From an uncultured Prevotellaceae bacterium (lineage in GTDB: Bacteria > Bacteroidota > Bacteroidia > Bacteroidales > Bacteroidaceae): a stretch of DNA of 16,986 nucleotides. Shown here piece after piece: positions 5,030 to 12,067 of this stretch; positions within the stretch are counted from its first letter, which is position 1; every line of letters begins with the position of its first letter. The notes under the pieces are model-generated. The model saw only the letters and a list, made by a program, of their open reading frames with translations, was not told the DNA's origin and did not search any database. Location of the stretch: positions 1 to 16,986 of the forward strand of contig CALCEL010000115.1 in NCBI GenBank assembly GCA_937900485.1, given 5' to 3'. The translations under genes and the position numbers were made by a program.

Positions 5030-7114
5030 TCACTCGCTCTTTGTGGCTGCGGCGTCGACCACAGGCACGTAGGTGGTACGCAGAACCTTGAATTCAGTTC
5101 TTCTGTTAAGTGAGTTGCAAACCTCCTGTTGCTCTTCTGGCAGGTTGGTGATAAACTCCTCTGTCAGCTCGTCACCCTCACTCAGGAAGTCATATTTCTC
5201 GGCCATCCTCCTTGTCACTTTCTTTGGCATTGTCTCGCCATATCCGACGGCGGTCAGGCGATCCTTGTTTATTCCGTGTTTTATGAGATAGTTGACCACA
5301 GACTGCGCTCTTCGTTGTGATAGATCGAGGTTGTAAATGTCCACTCCTCGATAGTCACAATGCGCTCCAATCTCAATTGTCACGTTAGCATTGTCTGTCA
5401 GCATGTCTGTCAGCATGTCGAGAGACTCCTCCGACTCTGGTGTCAGCTCAGCCCTGTCGAACTCGTAGAAGATGTTGTCGATGAGCACAGGCACGTCGAT
5501 GCGCGGCAGAGGAAATTGTAACACGTGTTCCTCGCTTTCCTCTGACGGCTCGATTCTCAGCTCGTTGGTCACGTTGAGATAGCCTTTGCACGTGCCGAGG
5601 AAGATATAGTCGACGTTTGGCTTTATCACCTGTGTGAAGGAACCGTCTCCTCTGACACTCAGCTTCTCGTTGGTGCCGTCGTTGCCAACCATATATACCA
5701 ACGCCTCTGGCAGCTCGTATCCGTCTTTCTCATACACCCATCCTGTGACAGACTGGACGACTTCCGGCAGCTCGAAGCTGAAGATGTGCTCATATCCTTT
5801 ACCGTCACCTCGGCTTGAGCAGAAATAGCCTCTGTTATGTACTCCCTCAAACGTCATTCCGAACTCGTCTCCGTTCGTGTTGAGAGGGTAACCCTGGTTT
5901 TCCACTATCCAGTTGTCAGGAGCCCTGCCTGTGTTGGTGTTGTCACCGTACTCCGGACCGTCCGTGTCCTCGTATGTGGGTGTCGCCTTGAATATGTCCA
6001 GTCCTCCCATGCCGGGGTGTCCGTCGCTAGAGAAATATAGCTCACCTGTGGGCTTGAATGTCGGGAACATCTCGTCACCTGGTGTGTTGATCGGCCTTCC
6101 GACATTCTCCACTCCTCCGAATCCGTCGTTGGTGATGCGTGTGCGCCAGATGTCCAGTCCTCCCTCGCCTCCGGGCATGTCGCTGACGAAGTATAGCCAC
6201 TGTCCGTCAGGGCTGATGGCGGGGTGGGCGAATGAGGACAGCGTGTCTTTACTAATGTCGCATTTTGTGGCGGCACCCCATGAAGCGTCATTCCTTATCA
6301 CTCTCCATATCTCAGCGTATCGAGGATAGTCCGGGTCGCTTGAGCATCTGGTGAAATACATGAGTTTGCCGTCTGGGCTCAGACAACTTGCTCCCTCGTC
6401 ATACTCTGTGTTCACGTCACCCTCAATCAACTCGGGCTTCTCCCATTTGCCGTGCTCGTTTTTCTTTGCGATAAACAGATCACCGTATTTCACTCCGTTG
6501 ACTCCGTTGATCTCATCTCCCTCAGTGTCATCTCTCGTGGTGGATAATACCAGTTGCGCAGCGTCGTCACCTATAATCATTGGCGAGTAGTCTGTTCGCC
6601 TGGAATTAAGTATCGTCTCCTTTTTTACCGAATAAAGGTTTGGGCTCTCTTTCCATGTGGGCGCTATTTCCGCCGATTTGAGTCCAGCCTGCGCCATCTC
6701 ATTATCAGGTACCAGAGTGAGATATTCTTTGAATGTCTGTTCCGCCGCCTTATATTGTCCTGAGCGTAACTGCATCTGTCCGAGCTGATATAATGATATG
6801 GTGTCGGCATGGTTGTATCTGATGGCATTTTTGTATGCAGCCATGGCTTTCTGAGTCATGCCGTAGCGTCTGTAACTGTCGGCGAGAAGAAAGGCGCGCT
6901 CCGCTCTTTTCTGCTTGTCTTTGGACGGCGTGTTGGAGTAGGCTTTCTTGAATTCCAGTGAGGCTGTGTAGTATTCGCCGATTGCCATACTCTGCTCGCC
7001 TTTCTTCTGTGCCACGTTGGCATTGGAGCATGAGACGGCTATCGCCGACATGATCGACAATAACAAGTGAAGTCTGAGAAAAAATGATGTTGTCTTGAAT
7101 ATTTTTACTCGCAT
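5030..7114 (-). CDS. PorE-like outer-membrane lipoprotein (TPR, PD40 propeller, CRD, OmpA domain)
   Basis: The 694-aa protein has a lipoprotein signal with lipobox AVSC (Cys29). Next are TPR-like helices (about 33-150), then a beta-propeller with PD40/WD40-like repeats (about 170-450). LSPDGKLMYF, ISPDGQWLYFVSD, GLDIWR, GELYFSSDG and GGLDIF are visible blades. A carboxypeptidase-regulatory-like domain follows (about 452-535). The OmpA C-terminal peptidoglycan-binding domain (about 545-680) has DNIFYEFDRAELTPES, GAHCDYRG, LSQRRAQSVVNYL and the NRRTEF end. This is the domain order of PorE, the Porphyromonas gingivalis type IX secretion lipoprotein thought to link the PorPKLMN machinery to peptidoglycan. 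That role is inferred from architecture; the broader class of OmpA/PD40 proteins has other members, and no por genes are nearby. It appears monocistronic, with a transposase remnant just upstream and a terminator downstream. Confidence 0.88.
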   Translation of the reverse strand: MRVKIFKTTSFFLRLHLLLSIMSAIAVSCSNANVAQKKGEQSMAIGEYYTASLEFKKAYSNTPSKDKQKRAERAFLLADSYRRYGMTQKAMAAYKNAIRYNHADTISLYQLGQMQLRSGQYKAAEQTFKEYLTLVPDNEMAQAGLKSAEIAPTWKESPNLYSVKKETILNSRRTDYSPMIIGDDAAQLVLSTTRDDTEGDEINGVNGVKYGDLFIAKKNEHGKWEKPELIEGDVNTEYDEGASCLSPDGKLMYFTRCSSDPDYPRYAEIWRVIRNDASWGAATKCDISKDTLSSFAHPAISPDGQWLYFVSDMPGGEGGLDIWRTRITNDGFGGVENVGRPINTPGDEMFPTFKPTGELYFSSDGHPGMGGLDIFKATPTYEDTDGPEYGDNTNTGRAPDNWIVENQGYPLNTNGDEFGMTFEGVHNRGYFCSSRGDGKGYEHIFSFELPEVVQSVTGWVYEKDGYELPEALVYMVGNDGTNEKLSVRGDGSFTQVIKPNVDYIFLGTCKGYLNVTNELRIEPSEESEEHVLQFPLPRIDVPVLIDNIFYEFDRAELTPESEESLDMLTDMLTDNANVTIEIGAHCDYRGVDIYNLDLSQRRAQSVVNYLIKHGINKDRLTAVGYGETMPKKVTRRMAEKYDFLSEGDELTEEFITNLPEEQQEVCNSLNRRTEFKVLRTTYVPVVDAAATKSE

Positions 7115-7253
7115 ATATTACGTAACGCATAACACTCGCATTTATTGTGAGTCGCACCTGCGAAATGTGTTCCGCTCATTGTTGTTGCTACTTAACTGAA
7201 AGCTTTTAGCCTTGTTTAGGTAGTCCACCCTTAAAAACATTATTGTCGCTGCA

Positions 7254-8048
7254 CTATCTGTCTGCTGTGCAAACAACCAGTGGATATCCGTCCATCCGCC
7301 CAAACATTAGGCTACTAAGGCACTTCCAAACAAGACGCAAGAAAGCGTTTATGCTCTCTTGGAGTTGAATGCGGCGGCAGCGAGCATGACGTTGACGGAG
7401 TCCCCGAAAAGCCCCTTATAGAAGTTTCTTCCCAATCTGTGACCATTCTTGCAGTGGCCGATGACAGGCTCTATTCCTGCCCGCTTTCTGAAATGCTCGC
7501 ATTTCTTAGCCCTGACGTAGGCGGAGTCAGACGGTTTCGGAACATTTGGTATGACTATCTCCGTTTCTCCGGACATCCGCTGTCCTCCATACCCCACTGT
7601 CACCAGCAATCACCTTTATCTTACGTCCATAGACACGCCCCACCTGTTCCAGTGACTTGTCTGTTCTGTGACCGTCATGCTCGTTCCTGAAAGAGAGTGC
7701 GCCGATGATGATACCGTTCCAAAAGCGTACGATTGACGCCTTGTTGCCGAACTCATACTTCTTGTGTTCCTTGCCTTTGCTTATCATGCCGCAGAAGTGC
7801 TGATAGTACGCATTCTCCGAGAACGGGACGACAACCAGCTCATCGGACACGTTGCGAAGATGTTTCAGTATAAGCAGCCCGGTCATCAGTCGAATTGGTT
7901 TAGGAGGGCGGCCATTGCCTGTACAGAAGAGTGGAGCAAATGCATTCTCGAAGCATGCCCCATCAATCATATTTCCGACTACGAACAGCGGGTGCTTTGA
8001 ATCCAACATTGTCTCTAAGTCGGTTACGAATTAACCCAAATTGGTCAT
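7254..8048 (-). pseudogene. IS5-family transposase pseudogene
   Basis: Fragments in several frames rebuild one DDE transposase. The likely original start is ATG at 8048 (MTNLG), followed by an in-frame TAA at 8031-8033. FVTDLETMLDSKHPLFVVGN then continues into the DUF772-like N-terminal domain, ending HLRNVSDELVV and ENAYYQHFCGM. Near 7784 the protein jumps to SKGKEHKKYEFGNKASIVR, so about 130 central residues, including the first catalytic Asp, are missing judging by recalled full-length relatives. A +1 shift in the C-run at 7592-7595 separates VIAGDSG from GYGGQRMSGETEIVIPN. The frame continues through KRAGIEPVIGH (catalytic Glu) and RLGRNFYKGLFGD to a TAA at 7349-7351. A further frame then carries NAFLRLVWKCLSSL to a stop at 7254. 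With at least four lesions it cannot make active transposase. Confidence 0.9.
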
Positions 8049-8099
8049 TGGAAGTACAATAATCCGTGGTCAAGCCCATAATATCTTGAAAATAAACTA

Positions 8100-8149
8100 T
8101 TTGCAAAATCTTTTTCTAATGGCGGTCATTAGAAAAATCAAATTGCAAA
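8100..8149. other. Long hairpin upstream of the transposase remnant
   Basis: TTTTTCTAATG (8111-8121) pairs perfectly with CATTAGAAAAA (8127-8137) around a GCGGT loop. After an unpaired stretch, TTGCAA on each side extends the symmetry with a 1-nt offset. It lies inside the inferred IS boundaries, upstream of the transposase, so it may be an IS-internal regulatory or transposase-binding structure. Nothing else is visible between 8049 and the terminator at 8304. Confidence 0.5.
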
Positions 8150-8303
8150 AGACTTGCGACCAAGCAGTTACGAAGTCGATCACGAAAATAGTCGTTCTAA
8201 TGAGCGATTCGGGATTAACCTAAACTCAAAATGTTTACTAAACAGTAACTGATGTCTCAAAACAGCTGAGCCATTATAGGTGACTTTAGGTGATTTAATT
8301 TCA

Positions 8304-8337
8304 CAAAAAAAAGAGCAACCTTTTGGGCTGCTCTTTT
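8304..8337 (-). terminator. Strong terminator of the exbB-exbD operon
   Basis: On the minus strand AAAAGAGCAGCC pairs with GGTTGCTCTTTT (one G-U pair) around a 5-nt loop and leads into an 8-T run. It starts about 18 nt after the exbD2 stop at 8356. Confidence 0.88.
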
Positions 8338-8355
8338 CTTGTTATTATTTTTGAA

Positions 8356-8823
8356 TTATTGCTTCTTCTTATCAGAAGAGTAAACAATCTTCAATGCGTA
8401 GGCTTTTCTGAGAACCTGCTTAACATCGGTAATAACACCCATTGGAGTGTGGTGGTCAACTTTCAGAGACACTGTGTAGAAAGGCTTGTCAGACTCAGCC
8501 ATCTCACCACGATCCTGGTAGATGAAGTCGTAAACCTCCGCTGCTTCAGCGTATCGGTCGTTGAGCTGGATACGTGTACCACTTCCGTACACACCCTTAA
8601 GAGCGTCTGTAGGTTGTCCGATGTAAATGAACGATGTACAAGACTTACGAGCAAGTTTCTCAATCTGTGTAGCTTGTGGCTTCTGAACCTTGACCATCAT
8701 AGTCACCTCTCGCATAGATGTTACCATCATAAAGAAGAAGAGGATGGTGAAAATCAAGTCAGGAAGAGATGATGTATTCATCTCTGGCATTTCTCTACTG
8801 CCTTTTTTGTTAAATCTGCTCAT
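8356..8823 (-). CDS. ExbD/TolR-family biopolymer transport protein (second ExbD)
   Basis: ExbD proteins form the proton-conducting stator with ExbB and pass proton-motive force to TonB. This 155-aa protein has a short basic N-terminus (MSRFNKKGSR). A single membrane helix follows (about 21-40, LPDLIFTILFFFMMVTSM) with the conserved proton-carrying Asp at 22. The remaining 115 residues form the periplasmic domain, ending in HHTPMGVITDVKQVLRKA and a KKKQ tail. It overlaps exbD1 by 4 nt (ATGA), implying coupled translation, and is the last gene before a strong terminator. It is clearly diverged from ExbD1, so the pair may form a hetero-oligomer or serve different TonB or Tol-like complexes. Family assignment is firm; the specific partner is not. 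Confidence 0.93.
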   Translation of the reverse strand: MSRFNKKGSREMPEMNTSSLPDLIFTILFFFMMVTSMREVTMMVKVQKPQATQIEKLARKSCTSFIYIGQPTDALKGVYGSGTRIQLNDRYAEAAEVYDFIYQDRGEMAESDKPFYTVSLKVDHHTPMGVITDVKQVLRKAYALKIVYSSDKKKQ

Positions 8824-9410
8824 AATGATTGACCGTATTTTTTAGGTTCCGCCTCAGATATCTTCTGAGGATAAATCTCTCGGATTGCCTTCTTCTCATC
8901 ATCATTACAAAACTCGAAATGATGATGGAACTCAGCCATTGCAAATTCGTCACGTAGCTCATTGTAAGCCTGAATCAACGCATCCTGCACTGCGATATAC
9001 ACACCATAGTCTGTTCCACGGTCTGTCTGTACAGAAATGACGTGATTCTCTGTAACAGGAACTACACGTCCGAGATACTTTATCTTCTTTCCGACTACCT
9101 CAGGTAAGTTCGGGTCATTCTTCTCGTTCTTGATAAATTCTTTAGCTCTCTCCTTTACGTCCTCAGTAGAAGCATAGTCGCTTCCAATGAGAAGGTAGTT
9201 ATCCTTGTTGATACGAATGTTAAGGATATTACGCTCCTTGACCTTCATCTCGTTGGTGTTGTTTTCATCCTCAGGTGGCTTTGGCAGTGTACGCGCAAGA
9301 CCTGCGTCAGTATCCATAGATGTGGTCGTAAGGAAGAAGATGAGCAACATGAATGAGATATCCGCAGTTGAACTAGTGTTCAATCCTGGCATTTTTCTTT
9401 TCTTTCCCAT
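8820..9410 (-). CDS. ExbD/TolR-family biopolymer transport protein (first ExbD)
   Basis: This 196-aa ExbD has a basic N-terminus (MGKKRKMPGLNTSS) and a single membrane helix at about 15-32 (TADISFMLLIFFLTTTSM) with conserved Asp17. The long periplasmic part begins with a Pro/Glu/Asn-rich linker (42-55) and continues with the ExbD fold (RNILNIRINKDNYLLIG, VISVQTDRGTDYGVYIAVQDALIQAY). It is longer than E. coli ExbD (141 aa), with an extra loop at about 95-120 and a C-terminal extension of about 40 residues that includes FHHHFEF and ends KKYGQSL. It follows the 4-TM gene by 27 nt and overlaps exbD2 by 4 nt. It is expected to sit in the inner membrane with ExbB. Confidence 0.93.
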   Translation of the reverse strand: MGKKRKMPGLNTSSTADISFMLLIFFLTTTSMDTDAGLARTLPKPPEDENNTNEMKVKERNILNIRINKDNYLLIGSDYASTEDVKERAKEFIKNEKNDPNLPEVVGKKIKYLGRVVPVTENHVISVQTDRGTDYGVYIAVQDALIQAYNELRDEFAMAEFHHHFEFCNDDEKKAIREIYPQKISEAEPKKYGQSL

Positions 9411-9437
9411 AATATATTGCTTCTTGAGTTAAAGTTT

Positions 9438-9944
9438 TTATTTCTTGCTTCCTATCATGCTGTAGATTGCAGCGATAATAGTACCGAGAGTAAGTATTCC
9501 GATTGACCAGATACATATATCTGACTCAATGCTCTCTGTGGCGTTCTGCCATGCCTTGTTGTTGATGATCATTTGCTCATCCTTGTTGATTACGCCATAG
9601 ATGACACCTACGATCAGAGAGACAACGCATGTGCCCCATGCTATTGGGCTGGCAACCTTGTCAGCAACGTTAACCTTGTCGTTAACCTGTGCCTTGCCAC
9701 GACCAACAGTGAGGGAGTTGATTGCTCCGCCGATTGTTACCAATGTGGCAACCACTGTCAAAGCTCCCTGAAGGATAATCAGACCGTCTGTGAACAGAGG
9801 TGCGTTGAAGTCTGGGTTCTCCTCATATGGAGTGTCATAACCCCAGGCAAAGTAGATCACAAAAACGATAGCACTTACTGCCATGATGGCATAGAGTACC
9901 ATGTCTGATATTTTCTGTTCTTTTGATTTTTCTATCTTAACCAT
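9438..9944 (-). CDS. Four-TM membrane protein of the ExbB/ExbD operon, function unknown
   Basis: I do not recognise a characterised family. The 168-aa protein has a charged N-terminus (MVKIEKSKEQK) and four hydrophobic helices: about 16-34, 55-75, 101-119 and 145-163. The loop between helices 1 and 2 is acidic (YDTPYEENPDF), and the one between helices 2 and 3 is basic (GRGKAQVNDKVNVADK). That charge pattern fits an N-in/C-in topology with the basic loop in the cytoplasm. It lies between exbB (78 nt upstream) and exbD1 (27 nt downstream), all on one strand. I recall an uncharacterised membrane protein at this place in other Bacteroidales exb operons, but could not check. The context suggests an accessory or structural role in the ExbBD complex. 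Confidence 0.88.
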   Translation of the reverse strand: MVKIEKSKEQKISDMVLYAIMAVSAIVFVIYFAWGYDTPYEENPDFNAPLFTDGLIILQGALTVVATLVTIGGAINSLTVGRGKAQVNDKVNVADKVASPIAWGTCVVSLIVGVIYGVINKDEQMIINNKAWQNATESIESDICIWSIGILTLGTIIAAIYSMIGSKK

Positions 9945-9983
9945 TGTTGTATACCACTTTTATTATTAGTAAATAAATTATAT

Positions 9984-10006
9984 AAGGAAATATGGTTAAT
10001 TTCCTT
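9984..10006 (-). promoter_or_regulatory. Intercistronic hairpin just after exbB
   Basis: AAGGAAAT (9984-9991) and ATTTCCTT (9999-10006) are perfect inverses around a 7-nt loop. The hairpin lies about 17 nt past the exbB stop in the transcribed strand and is followed by an A/T-rich stretch without a clean T-run. It could protect the exbB mRNA end or partly stop transcription, giving more ExbB than downstream products. Confidence 0.4.
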
Positions 10007-10022
10007 GCGAAGTAGTTTGTAA

Positions 10023-10847
10023 TTACTTCTGTTTTGAGTGGTACTTAGCAACGATATCAAGAAGTGAGATAGTAGAATCCTCCATCTTAGAAGTCAGACC
10101 CTCAATCTCTGCAAGGATGTAGTTGTAGAATACCTGAAGAATGAGCGCAACCACGATACCGAAGATAGTAGTCAAGAGGGCCACCTTCATACCTCCCGCA
10201 ACGACTGTTGGAGAAATATCACCAGCCTTCTGGATATCATCGAACGCCTGCACCATACCGAACACTGTACCAAGGAATCCGAGTGATGGAGCCATACCGA
10301 TGAAGAGTGTGATCCATGAGCAGTTCTTCTCAAGAGCTGAAGCCTGTACTGCGCCGTAAGCAACTACTGTCTTCTCAACCTGATCGATACCGTCATCCAT
10401 ACGGAGGAGACCCTGATAGAAGATAGAAGCGATAGGACCGCGAGTCTCACGAGCAACTTCCTTAGCTGCCTCGATGTTACCCTTGTTGAGGAGTGCGTCC
10501 TCAATCTCCTCAATCATCTTAGAAGAGTTAATCTTTGAGAGTGAGAGGTAGATGATACGCTCGATACAGAAAGCGAGACCGAGGATGAGGGCTACTGCTA
10601 CGAGAGACATGAAGCCTGCATCACCTTCGATGAATTTTTTCTTAACACCCTTGTAGAAACCAGTTTCCACCTCTTCTTCCTCAGCTTCACTGACAGCCTC
10701 GTCTGCTGCTGCCTCTGGAGCTGCCGCTGCTGAATCAACTTGCTCTGTAGCTGCTGTGTCAACAGCCTCGTCCTGAGCTGAAACTGACTGAGTCATACCG
10801 AAAGTAAAAACTCCCATCAATGCAATAATTGCAAATACTTTTTTCAT
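10023..10847 (-). CDS. exbB: ExbB (MotA/TolQ/ExbB proton channel family) with N-terminal signal peptide
   Basis: ExbB is the pentameric inner-membrane scaffold and proton channel that works with ExbD and TonB. The 274-aa protein begins with a signal peptide (1-24, cleavage likely after VSA). A low-complexity Ala/Glu/Asp/Val linker follows (25-62), then the ExbB core. Membrane helices are at about 79-101 (LVAVALILGLAFCIERIIY), 176-199 (containing GMAPSLGFLGTVFGM with the conserved Thr) and 222-244. A large cytoplasmic loop lies between the first two. Cleavage of the signal peptide would leave a periplasmic N-terminus, matching the N-out topology of E. coli ExbB. It is the first gene of an operon with the 4-TM gene and two exbD genes. 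The acidic extension is unusual compared with the proteobacterial protein. Confidence 0.94.
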   Translation of the reverse strand: MKKVFAIIALMGVFTFGMTQSVSAQDEAVDTAATEQVDSAAAAPEAAADEAVSEAEEEEVETGFYKGVKKKFIEGDAGFMSLVAVALILGLAFCIERIIYLSLSKINSSKMIEEIEDALLNKGNIEAAKEVARETRGPIASIFYQGLLRMDDGIDQVEKTVVAYGAVQASALEKNCSWITLFIGMAPSLGFLGTVFGMVQAFDDIQKAGDISPTVVAGGMKVALLTTIFGIVVALILQVFYNYILAEIEGLTSKMEDSTISLLDIVAKYHSKQK

Positions 10848-11062
10848 TGTGTGACTGTAATTTTTTAGATTAATACTTTATTTAATTTATTTTATTTCTC
10901 GTTGTTTCCTTGTTATTGTTGTCATATCCTGTCCGCAACCACACCTCTTAATATGTGTGTATTGTTCAATAACGCCTCATGTTTTGTTGATACGTCATTT
11001 TTCGCAAGGTGGTCAGGTTAGCGTTTGTTTGTCAGTCTTTGTCCTGATTGTCTCTCCAGCTG

Positions 11063-11150
11063 CGGAGAGAGGGGGATTCGAACCCCCGAAACGCTTTTGA
11101 CGTTTACACGCTTTCCAGGCGTGCCTCTTCAGCCACTCGAGCATCTCTCC
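11063..11150 (-). tRNA. tRNA-Ser (anticodon GGA)
   Basis: The minus strand folds as an 88-nt class II tRNA. The acceptor GGAGAGA (from 11150) pairs with TCTCTCC (ending 11064), and the discriminator base is G (11063). The D-arm carries TCGAGTGGCTGAAGAG, and the anticodon stem CACGC/GCGTG holds loop CTGGAAA with anticodon GGA (plus positions 11114-11116). A long variable arm (AAACGT...ACGTTT-like) follows, then T-arm GGGGG-TTCGAAT-CCCCC. Class II shape and discriminator G identify serine. CCA is not encoded. It reads UCC and UCU. Seven bases after the acceptor the sequence GGAGAGA is repeated. Confidence 0.96.
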
Positions 11151-11204
11151 CTTCCAGGTTTTGGCACTCCCAATGCGTTTACATACTTATGTGCTAAAAC
11201 ATGA

Positions 11205-11212
11205 CAAAAATA
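11205..11212 (-). promoter_or_regulatory. Possible -7 promoter element for tRNA-Ser
   Basis: TATTTTTG on the minus strand fits TAnnTTTG and lies 54 nt before the tRNA 5' end, between tatD and the tRNA. A TTG lies 16 nt upstream of it, closer than the usual 19-21 nt spacing to the -33 box. The tRNA might instead be co-transcribed with tatD. Confidence 0.3.
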
Positions 11213-11254
11213 ATGATTTTTTTAATTACAAGTATTCTAATTCAGTGGAAACTT

Positions 11255-12061
11255 TTAATTTTTATTGAAAAAACCACATTTGCGGAATACTTTGCGCGTG
11301 TTTTCCGTCGTTTGTTGCACAATTTCATCTATGTCGGTACAATATATTTCGGATAATTTGTTTGCGACGAGTGGTAAAAATGAACTCTCGTTCCTCTTTC
11401 CCCGGTGAGGTACTGGCGTCAGGTATGGAGAGTCTGTCTCGAGTACGATGCGGTTGAGAGGTACAGTCTCTTTCAGTATTTCCTGCAGTTGTGACTTCTT
11501 GAAGGTGCAGGCTCCTCCGATGCCGAGCATGAATCCGTCGAATGTCAACAGTTCTCTTGCTTCGTCTGCTGTGCCGCAGAAGCAGTGGAAAACACCTCTG
11601 AGTCCGGAGTTTCGGTGCTGTTCCATAATCTCCATAAGTTCCTGGTGAGCGTTTCTGGAGTGTATCATAAGTGGGAGGTCAGTCTCTTCCGCCCATTTAA
11701 TCTGCTGTTCGAATGCGTCCATCTGCTCTGCTTTATGTGTATCGTCCCAGTGTAGGTCCAGTCCGACCTCTCCGATTGCTATGGGTTTGACTGACTCTGT
11801 GATTTTTTGTTTCAGAGTGAGATACAGAGAGTTGAGCACCTCGTGATAATCCTCGTCTGTTATGTTTTCCGGGTGCAGTCCGATCATCGGGAACAGGTAA
11901 TCTGGATGCCTTTCGCAAACATTGAAGACTCGGCTGGTGTCTTTGCGGCAGATGCCAGGTATAAAAATCGCTTTTACCCCGGCATTTCTCGCACGTTCCA
12001 CCACTTGGTCGATGTCGTCCGCAAACTCGTCCCCGTCGATATGTGAGTGTGTGTCAATCAT
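11255..12061 (-). CDS. tatD: TatD-family metal-dependent hydrolase/DNase
   Basis: TatD proteins are TIM-barrel, metal-dependent hydrolases with 3'-5' exonuclease activity on DNA and RNA. The 268-aa protein has the full ligand set: MIDTHSHID (His5, His7), GLHPE (62-65), GEVGLD (Glu98), LMIHSRNA (His134), GVFHCF (His159) and ETDSPYLTP (Asp210). PVPHRGKRNE follows, as is typical. It is downstream of the polyprenyl synthase gene with only 6 nt between stop and start, so they form one transcript. The tRNA-Ser gene follows on the same strand. No signal peptide is visible, so it is cytoplasmic. It could be any of the TatD paralogues (TatD, YcfH, YjjV); the physiological substrate is not evident. Confidence 0.93.
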   Translation of the reverse strand: MIDTHSHIDGDEFADDIDQVVERARNAGVKAIFIPGICRKDTSRVFNVCERHPDYLFPMIGLHPENITDEDYHEVLNSLYLTLKQKITESVKPIAIGEVGLDLHWDDTHKAEQMDAFEQQIKWAEETDLPLMIHSRNAHQELMEIMEQHRNSGLRGVFHCFCGTADEARELLTFDGFMLGIGGACTFKKSQLQEILKETVPLNRIVLETDSPYLTPVPHRGKRNESSFLPLVANKLSEIYCTDIDEIVQQTTENTRKVFRKCGFFNKN

Positions 12062-12067
12062 ATGTCG

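Larger units (their letters stand above)
7214..8225 (-). mobile_element. Decayed IS5-family insertion sequence
   Basis: The disrupted transposase at 7254-8048 is flanked by GTTTAGGT at 7214-7221 and its exact inverse ACCTAAAC at 8218-8225, both followed inward by imperfectly matching TCC/CCC-containing sequence. I take these as remnants of the terminal inverted repeats. I see no clear target-site duplication. The element is about 1.0 kb, shorter than a typical member because of the internal deletion. Its boundaries are approximate. Confidence 0.6.

Noticed and set aside
5905..6329. Long overlapping frames on both strands within the PorE-like gene
   Set aside because: They are shadows of the real gene in other frames: composition is Ser/Pro/Thr-rich or otherwise odd, with no domains, and the 694-aa frame has clear domains throughout.
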